Part shown: one piece after another, positions 57,891-64,000 of the stretch
Layout of the letters: each line of letters begins with the position of its first letter
Numbering within the stretch: position 1 is the first letter of the stretch
NCBI GenBank assembly: GCA_947184155.2
Contig: CAMXCT020002073.1
Location: 1 to 64,000, forward strand
Reading direction: 5' to 3'
Length of the DNA stretch: 64,000 nucleotides
From: Cladocopium goreaui
Lineage: Eukaryota > Sar > Dinophyceae > Suessiales > Symbiodiniaceae
Program-made: the position numbers and the translations under genes
Notes under the pieces: model-generated
What the model saw: only the letters and a program-made list of their open reading frames with translations
Told to the model about the DNA's origin: nothing
The model's database searches: none

Positions 57891-58002
57891 CTGGTTGGTG
57901 GTTGCGCCCTACCCCTCTGAAAAATGATGGACTTCGTCAGTTGGGATGATGACATTCCCAATATGATGGGAAAAACAAATCATGTTCCAAACCACCAACC
58001 AG
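57891..58002. mobile_element. Family B MITE, copy 18 (composite partner)
   Basis: CTGGTTGGTGGTTGCGCCCT to CCAAACCACCAACCAG, just upstream of the 55711-57732 ankyrin gene. Confidence 0.85.
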
Positions 58003-58868
58003 ATAAAAATGATGAATGGAACAAACTAAACACAATGTCGCAACGGACCTGCCAAAACGTGAGGTACGTGAGGTATGATATGCACACCAGACCTTCATAT
58101 TAACAATGGATCTCCATAGTGTGTTTGAACGTTTCCACTTTGGACAGCCTTCAACTGCAGCACAGGTCATGCAAGCAACAGCGTGGGTTACATGGCTTAT
58201 ATTATATAAATGTGATGTATACTGGTTGAGAACTTTGGAACTGGCCAAACATGCAGCATCTTGATCTTTCAGCATAACTGGGCCCCCCAACAGGATCACA
58301 GTTTGAAAAGTGAAAGAACCAGGGCCACCCACCACAAACATCCTTGAACATCCTTTGAAAACACCACAAAAGATTCCAACTCCATTGGTCATCCAATTGT
58401 TTCAACAATTTTCTGGGCATTTCGAAACAACAACTTCATAGACCTCAAGTCAAACCATTTTGGCATAATTCCCTCGAGCGCATTGCCTACATAAGACTGG
58501 AAAGAAGTGAGGCTGTCCAAGAGGATCTTGGACTGTTGAAATTAAACTATGGAGCAATAACAAAACAATTGGTTTGGAGATGGTTTGACGCATGGTTTGG
58601 CCGGCGGAAACCCGGGTACCGTGCTCTTCACATCGAAATAGAGTTTGATCCACATGTGAGCCCATGACACCCATATCCATCCCGTGAAAAACTTGTTGAT
58701 TAATAGGTTTCTCCCCTAGGGGCTAAATATAATCGCCAATAGACCTGATCAGCCCAATAGGCCCATAAATCATCGACAAATCATGTTCAAACCCATCTAA
58801 AATCCATAACCAAGAAATCCCGAGAAAACCCGTGATCTCCCCATGTTTTCCATCCATTTTATCCCAAC

Positions 58869-58952
58869 CATTCAGGAGTGCCAGTTCTTCGCCACCGGAT
58901 GCAGCTCGAAGCCAGGTCACGGCGGGAGCCAGGCTGTCACGGCGCCCGGCAC
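58869..58952 (-). CDS. Candidate exon of unknown gene
   Basis: Minus strand, after CTCCAAG and before GTTGGG (DSLAPAVTWLRAASGGEELA). GC-rich island with strong coding composition and helical character. Family not recognised. Confidence 0.5.
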
Positions 58953-58976
58953 CTTGGAGGTTTCCATAGTCATGGG

Positions 58977-59072
58977 GGATCCCCAAGTTGCTGGATAGTT
59001 TATTTCATGGAAAATCTTACTAAAATAGATGATTTAGGGGTACCGCCCATTTTGGGAAACCTCCATATGGTA
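58977..59072. repeat. Family D dispersed repeat, copy 1
   Basis: GGGGATCCCCAAGTTGC...TAGATGATTTAGGGGTACCGCCCATTTTGGGAAACC. Related copies at 59240-59350 and 61033-61105. Confidence 0.55.
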
Positions 59073-59239
59073 TCAATAGCCATCAAACAATAGGGAAAAT
59101 GCATGAACATAATGATAACATATGATAAACATTGATAAACCAGTATTGAAATGGTTGTGTCTTACAATTGTTCTTCTATGGTTTATAGATATGATTAGGT
59201 CATATTAGGTCCTATAGGTGTATACTATGGTTTTTCCAT

Positions 59240-59350
59240 ATGGGGGTTCTTAAGTGGGGGTATCCCCAAAACCATAGATGTCAATTATGCCAATACTAAG
59301 TCACGATCCAATGACTTGGATGATTTGGGGGTACCACCATTTTAGAAACA
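59240..59350. repeat. Family D dispersed repeat, copy 2
   Basis: GGGGGTATCCCCAAAACCAT...TTGGATGATTTGGGGGTACC. The outer GGTATCCCC and GGGGGTACC are loosely inverted. Confidence 0.55.
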
Positions 59351-59668
59351 ACCCTTATTGAAATGAATTGAATGGACATATAATGTGGGAAACCCAATGC
59401 CATGAGCCTACCATTTGGGGACGGTTTGAATCCCAACCAGCAAAAACTCCGTATTCTGATAATAGGGTATGGATAATCTATGTGAACATGTTGATGGAAA
59501 GACTTTGCACAATGAACGTGGGATTATAGCAACCCCCAAATAGTAAAGTCTGGAAACTTGGAAAATATGGGGATCACAGCATCTGTAACATCTCGGAAAA
59601 ATGTTCTATCTTTTTGGGATTAGCATTGGTTGCTGTGTTGGACAATAGTTAATTAATAATACCTATAA

Positions 59669-59725
59669 ACTGGTTGGTGGTTGAGCCTCTGAAAAAAATG
59701 ACCTAGTCCATGCGGATCATCATCC
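59669..59725. mobile_element. Family B MITE, left half only
   Basis: CTGGTTGGTGGTTGAGCCTC then GAAAAAAATGACC. It breaks off into a family C copy. Confidence 0.65.
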
Positions 59726-59744
59726 CATAAAATGGGGTCGCAAT

Positions 59745-59835
59745 ATGTCGGACGCAAAGCCACTTAGGAATGATTCCCCAAACGCTAACCAGTATTCCAG
59801 TGACGTCACAGTGGGGTCACAATCCAGGATCTGAG
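59745..59835. mobile_element. Family C element, copy 3
   Basis: The core GCCACTTAGGAATGATTCCCC...GCTAACCAGTATTCC...GTGACGTCACAGTGGGGTC matches the cores at 9.95 and 38.26 kb. The outer arms differ again. Confidence 0.5.
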
Positions 59836-59846
59836 TTGTGAGCTGC

Positions 59847-59913
59847 TCAGGGGCGAAACTCCGGCAGTTGCAGATCCTCAGAATACAAAGCTGGAGGAAT
59901 GTCGTCAGGAGAC
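59847..59913 (-). CDS. C-terminal exon of an unidentified gene
   Basis: Minus strand, after GTTTGCAG, phase carrying one base: SPDDIPPALYSEDLQLPEF then RP and TGA. Acidic, proline-rich tail. The exon at 60485-60613 is the likely upstream partner, but the phases leave room for another exon between. Confidence 0.5.
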
Positions 59914-60175
59914 CTGCAAACCTCTGAAATCTGGAATGTAGTTCATAAAGTCAAAAGTGATCAAAAATGATCCCATTTCTGACTGTAAACCATTAGCATT
60001 CATTAGCTAGTCGCCCCAAAACTTCAAGAAACAAAGTGCGCAACCAATAAGGAACAACTCTACGAGCTATGGTGGAAATCCATGGTGGTCAACTGTGGGT
60101 TTCCTCCTTTCCGCATGACCAGAGTTGAAATAATTTGGCTGGGTACTTGCTCTGGTCATAAAAAGAGCAATGCAA

Positions 60176-60287
60176 TACCCTCTGGTTATTTGTTACATAG
60201 CTATGGTATAGATGGCCCGTATTATTGATGGTTTACCTATTAAAAATGGTGATTTTCCATGGCTATGTTAGTCATAACCAGAGGGTA
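60176..60287. mobile_element. Family A MITE, copy 15
   Basis: TACCCTCTGGTTATTTGTTA to GTCATAACCAGAGGGTA. Confidence 0.85.
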
Positions 60288-60484
60288 AATGCAATAAATG
60301 CTTAAAGGTTTGATCTGACATATCCATGCAGATATCGTTGCATCAGGCTACACCCAGCGGTCTACCAGCATTCATGCGATAGGCGTAGTGCCGTAATTCT
60401 TTGCTGTGGGTAGTTTGCCGATCGCAACGAACTAAGCCATACAATGTGGGATGAAAACCGAAAACTCATGTGATGATGAGATAC

Positions 60485-60613
60485 CAAGGGCCCCTCCAAC
60501 CTCGAAAACCGAACCATGGGAGCAATCCCATTCAAATCGCGTCTCGCCTGATCCTTTCTGGCCTCCACCTCTCTCCGATTCTCCGGAAATTCCGCCCCGC
60601 AAATCTCCAATTT
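60485..60613 (-). CDS. Candidate 43-codon exon of unknown gene
   Basis: After ATAG and before GTATCT on the minus strand (EFPENRREVEARKDQARRDL, then APMVRFSRLEGPL). Charged helix followed by a short hydrophobic segment. No in-frame stop. Family not recognised. Confidence 0.5.
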
Positions 60614-60751
60614 CTATCTGAGAGTTTGATAGGTATATGAAACCCTTCATTATTTCATATGATTTCTGCTATTCAGCCTCGTTTCTAATCCCAAGTTTAT
60701 TAAAAAAAAAAGCTATGGCCCCCACATAAGATAAGAACCGCCCTGCCTGCA

Positions 60752-60834
60752 TCTGCTCCATGCACAGTCATGGCCACGCGACCACGACTCTACCGCAGCC
60801 GCTACAGACGTCCTTCTCTCATAGCTTGGAGCGC
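60752..60834 (-). CDS. Candidate exon of unknown gene (weak)
   Basis: Between CTCCAAG and a GC donor (GCAGGG), reading YERRTSVAAAVESWSRGHDC. GC-rich and open. Could belong with the 60485 exon. Confidence 0.3.
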
Positions 60835-61032
60835 AGTGAATGTCACAGAAACCGCTGGTTCTATAAGGCCCGTTTAAAATTCTTCCTGCGATGATGTGCA
60901 CGATATCCGATTGAATCTACGAGGCAGATTGCTGCGCGAGGCAGTTTCCATGCCGGATACCATCCAAAGAATAGCAGGCCTCGGGCTGTGAATCTATACC
61001 TATACCCTGCCAAAATACGGAAATATCGTACA

Positions 61033-61105
61033 CTGGGGGATCCCCAAAATCATGGGCTTCAATAACATGGATGATTTGGGGGGGGGCATTTTAGGAAACC
61101 TTCAA
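61033..61105. repeat. Family D dispersed repeat, copy 3
   Basis: GGGGGATCCCCAAAATCATG...ATGGATGATTTGGGGGGGGG. Confidence 0.55.
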
Positions 61106-62182
61106 ATTGAAACACAATATGGTAGGGCGATATGTAGCAAGCCGCAATCGATACAACAAACACAGTTGATGGAAATTACGCCAACGAACACAATCCCTGG
61201 GACGTATGTACTTGGAAATATCAAAAAACGATAACAAAAAGAAACTTTGTCCTATACCAAAAAAACATATTTTAAAAAATACTTCAAAATTTAAAATATA
61301 ACATCCATATCCAATAGCGGAGACCGTTTCAGAACTCTCGCAGCCGAGTCTTGTCTGTTCAAAAGACACAAGAAGGTTCCCAATTTGACATTTGATATTG
61401 GTAGTATCAATAAACTGCAGCCGCCAGAAAAGCTATAAACATGTGAATTAGGCTGAACATTTGATCGCGTACGTTTCCATGGTTATCCTTACCCCAGCTC
61501 ATTTTTTTCCAGCTTGCCAAGCGACTCTAAACATCTCCAAAGGTCCCACATCTACCTTAATTGTCCGAATGTTTTGTAGACATGTGGTTTTGTTCCATAC
61601 CTGGAGCTTCCTAACATATACTGGGATTTTTCAAAGAACACCGGAATGGTTTTCGCCGTTGGGGACATTTCGGACGTTCTTGGAATGGAACAAAAAGCGT
61701 TCGAAAAGCGCTTTGGAAGCATTCTGGTGTGGAAATAACGTTCCTTTTCGTTTGATTTTGGCAAAGTTGATCGATTCTGGCTTTGGTGTGGACATTCCCA
61801 AGAGGATCCAGGTATATGAAATATGCCGATAGCCGGGTCGCCTATGAGACGCTTCCAGTTTGTGGGCATGAAAGACTTCCCAACAGGAAAATCTCCGGGC
61901 ATCAAATTGGGTTTAAGCCTAAGCTAATACAGAAAAAACATCTTAAAAACAAAAAAACATGTCACAACTATATTCCAATATAATAAATAATAAATCAATG
62001 GTCATTCAATTGTCTTATACTGCCCGCTGGGCTGGGTCTATTTGAAAGCTTCTGGCCGGTCCTGGCCCAGCCCATTTTCTCCTTTTCTTTCGGGACTTGC
62101 GAGCTCTGGGTTTCCACGCCCTTATATACTCCAGTTGCTCAGCTTATCTCAGCTTTGTAGCAACGATGGTGGCCAAAAGCGC
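61106..62182. other. Stretch without a supported gene
   Basis: AT-rich. Weak frames on both strands near 61700-61850 have no convincing borders. Confidence 0.4.
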
Positions 62183-62295
62183 CTGGTGGCTTTGATTGCA
62201 ATCCTGGCCAATGACTTTTTGAGCATCAGCGAACATCTGTTCCGAAAGCCTCCGGGCCATGCAGGACCTCGTTTGAATTACCGGGGCCAGAACAC
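62183..62295 (-). CDS. Candidate exon of unknown gene
   Basis: Minus strand, after GAGATCAG, ending at a probable GC donor (CACCAG/GCGCTT): APVIQTRSCMARRLSEQMFA then DAQKVIGQDCNQSHQ. Clear helical coding composition. No family call. Confidence 0.5.
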
Positions 62296-63186
62296 CTGAT
62301 CTCGAAAGCTCGACATGGCTTGATTGAAGTGGCAACGTGATGTTTTGGAAGAACTAAGATTAGTCGCAGTTCCATTTCATCAAATAAAATATTGCTGGGT
62401 CCGGCACTTGACACATCTTGACACCATCAAAAACGTTATTTACCCAATGAGATCTCAGGAGCACTGAAATAATATATATATTATTAATTATAGACTTATT
62501 ATATCATTGTTGTATTTGTGTGTATCTCCATGCTGTGCGTTTCTTCTGTCCGCATGCCGCATATGCGCGTCAGGTTGCAGTGACTGCTAAACACGCTACA
62601 AGAGTCAATCAATTTAGACACGTCCAATCAGGTCTCATCTTTGTGTTCCTTAAACCACCAAGCAGTGACTCAAAATTGGGCTGCCAATGGACGCACCAAT
62701 TTTGAAGCGTAAAAGGTTCATAAATTCCATCCCCAAAACCAGGGTTTCTGTGGGCTGTTTAGGATCCGGGGATGGGATTAAACGCCTGTGAATTGTTGGA
62801 ACTTCAATCATGTTTTGCATTGGCATACAGTATATTGATTCAACTATACTGGTTCATATTAGACTATATTGATTTATACTGATTTATTGTTTATATTAGA
62901 TTATATGGGTCTATTTTGTTCTATGGGATTGTAGGGGGCTAGAATGAGTCATCACGTGTTTTAATGGGTTTAATGGGATTAAAACAAAGTGTTAATGGTG
63001 TATAACTGTTTAACACGGATTGTAGTGGATTATAACAGGATTCTATGGATTTCTTTTACGCGACATACTGCAACATATTTATTGCAGACCTGACTTCAAC
63101 GGGGAATCGTCGAATCTATAATTCATATATTGTGGAAATATGTGGAAATGTGGTACCAACCCAATGCATTAGTTAAATCATGAAGA

Positions 63187-63385
63187 TTGTTTTGCCAACT
63201 GTTAAGTGTGGCTCTTCATGGTTCCTCCCCTTGTCCCAGTTCACCTTTTTTCGCCAAGCTCCAACATCTCCCTTCAGACAAAGTACTCGACCTTGGACAA
63301 GGACGCCGCTCCATTGTGGTGGAGTCCTTGTTCGTGTCATTACTCGACCACACGCAGGTTGCTGAAGCGAATCTGCAAGATTACT
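63187..63385 (+). CDS. Coding-like block on the plus strand, ending at a palindromic element
   Basis: The frame reads KLQHLPSDKVLDLGQGRRSI then VVESLFVSLLDHTQVAEANL, with protein-like composition and no stop until the element. Removing the element as a GT...AG intron leaves the frame open for about 28 more codons. The minus strand here is also open, so the true strand is undecided. Family not recognised. Confidence 0.35.
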
Positions 63386-63472
63386 CTAGGGTAGACTAAC
63401 ATAGATGTGGAACACCCATGGAAAATAGTCTACAAATGGTTGATTTTCGACATCTATGTTAGTCTACCCTAG
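63386..63472. mobile_element. Family A-like perfect palindrome (CTAGGGTAGACTAACATAGATGT arms)
   Basis: The 23-bp arms are exact, and ACTAACATAG is shared with family A, but the tips are CTAGGGTAG instead of TACCCTCTGGTA. Read from GTAGAC to CCCTAG it has intron-like ends in either orientation. Confidence 0.8.
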
Positions 63473-63923
63473 GGTGATCCCCCAGTGATGTCTATGTTTT
63501 GCCTGCTCCCGCGCACCACGCAACAGACCATATCCAGTGGACAATAGCGAGAATTGATGCACACAAATGCATTCAAGCATTTCGGGTATAGATTCCAAAT
63601 TTGTGGCAAATCCAAAAGCTATAGAAAATTGTTTCAAGGGTTTTGCGGCCTTCTTCCAGACTTCGAACTGAACACGCGGTGCAACATGCACTAGGTCACT
63701 AGTTCCAAAAACTTTGGGATTGAACAAAATCCATGTTACAACTGCCCAAAGCAGCTGGACAGGCTTGCACAGGTTGAGAAATGGCTGACATGAAATCAGC
63801 AGAGATACTGTGGATTCTGCTATGCACAACATCAGCTTCTGGCTTCACATGAATCCCAACAGAATGAGCAACCCAATTCCACTGAAAGCTGCTAACAAAA
63901 TTTCGGACCCATGGCCATTTCAA
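63464..63923 (-). CDS. Coding-like block on the minus strand, two frames
   Basis: Reading leftward, frame one (63923-63699: NWVAHSVGIHVKPEADVVHS, AISQPVQACPAALGSCNMDF) gives way near 63.7 kb to frame two (63832-63464: QFEVWKKAAKPLKQFSIAFG, LECICVHQFSLLSTGYGLLR). Both have protein-like composition. The switch could be a short intron, a frameshift or chance. If the palindrome at 63386-63472 is spliced out, frame two stays open for about 16 further codons. No family recognised; an old mobile-element protein is possible. Confidence 0.35.
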
Positions 63924-64000
63924 AAGCTACAAGCACATGTAGCGTACGCTTTCTATACATGCATGGCAAATCTTGATCCGTCATCAGGCCCTGCATGCAA

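Noticed and set aside
1-64000. Spliced-leader gene, rRNA and tRNA genes
   Set aside because: I looked by eye for the dinoflagellate spliced-leader sequence on both strands and for clear tRNA or rRNA cores and saw none. Covariance-model searches (tRNAscan-SE, Infernal) would settle it.

Overview
The window looks like nuclear DNA of a dinoflagellate, most likely a Suessiales/Symbiodiniaceae-type genome. No bacterial operons, rRNA or recognisable tRNA genes are visible. Almost all recognisable coding sequence is on the minus strand. Most of it is cut into very short exons (about 30-170 nt) joined across long AT-rich introns. Many exon/intron borders use GC donors, and one probable border uses a GA donor. 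Together with DUF4116 repeats and ubiquitin-like/ankyrin genes, this is the signature of dinoflagellate genomes. The taxon is an inference and no marker gene fixes it.

Layout (genes read right to left). 1-3839: the 3' part of a DUF4116-repeat gene running off the left edge. 4.5-7.2 kb: a GC-rich tandem array with a 40-bp inverted repeat, followed by a decayed 47-bp array. 7.8-30.2 kb: an alpha-SNAP (soluble NSF attachment protein) gene rebuilt here from about 15 micro-exons. One of its introns holds a broken ubiquitin-like/ankyrin copy (13.8-15.2 kb). 32.2-38.8 kb: scattered exons that fit a TrmB-type tRNA guanine-N7 methyltransferase. 40.15-41.74 kb: three adjacent tandem arrays. 42.6-50.3 kb: exons of one or more unidentified minus-strand genes, with an intact ankyrin gene (46.7-48.0 kb) between them. 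50.8-55.6 kb: gene-poor, including about 800 bp of (TA)-rich sequence. 55.7-57.7 kb: the largest ankyrin gene (673 aa, 17 repeats). 58.9-62.3 kb: further minus-strand exons without a family call. 63.2-63.9 kb: coding-like sequence on both strands, split by a palindromic element.

The non-coding part is crowded with miniature palindromic elements. Family A (about 105 bp, ends TACCCTCTGGTAA/TTACCAGAGGGTA) has more than a dozen copies. Family B (about 100-120 bp, ends CTGGTTGGTGGT/ACCACCAACCAG) has about twenty. Several minor families (C, D, E) and private hairpins are also present. Family A termini read as splice donor, CTAAC branch motif and acceptor, which makes an introner-like role worth testing.

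The recognised proteins act in unrelated processes: vesicle fusion (alpha-SNAP), tRNA modification (TrmB-like) and protein-interaction scaffolds (ankyrin, DUF4116). No operon-like logic links them.
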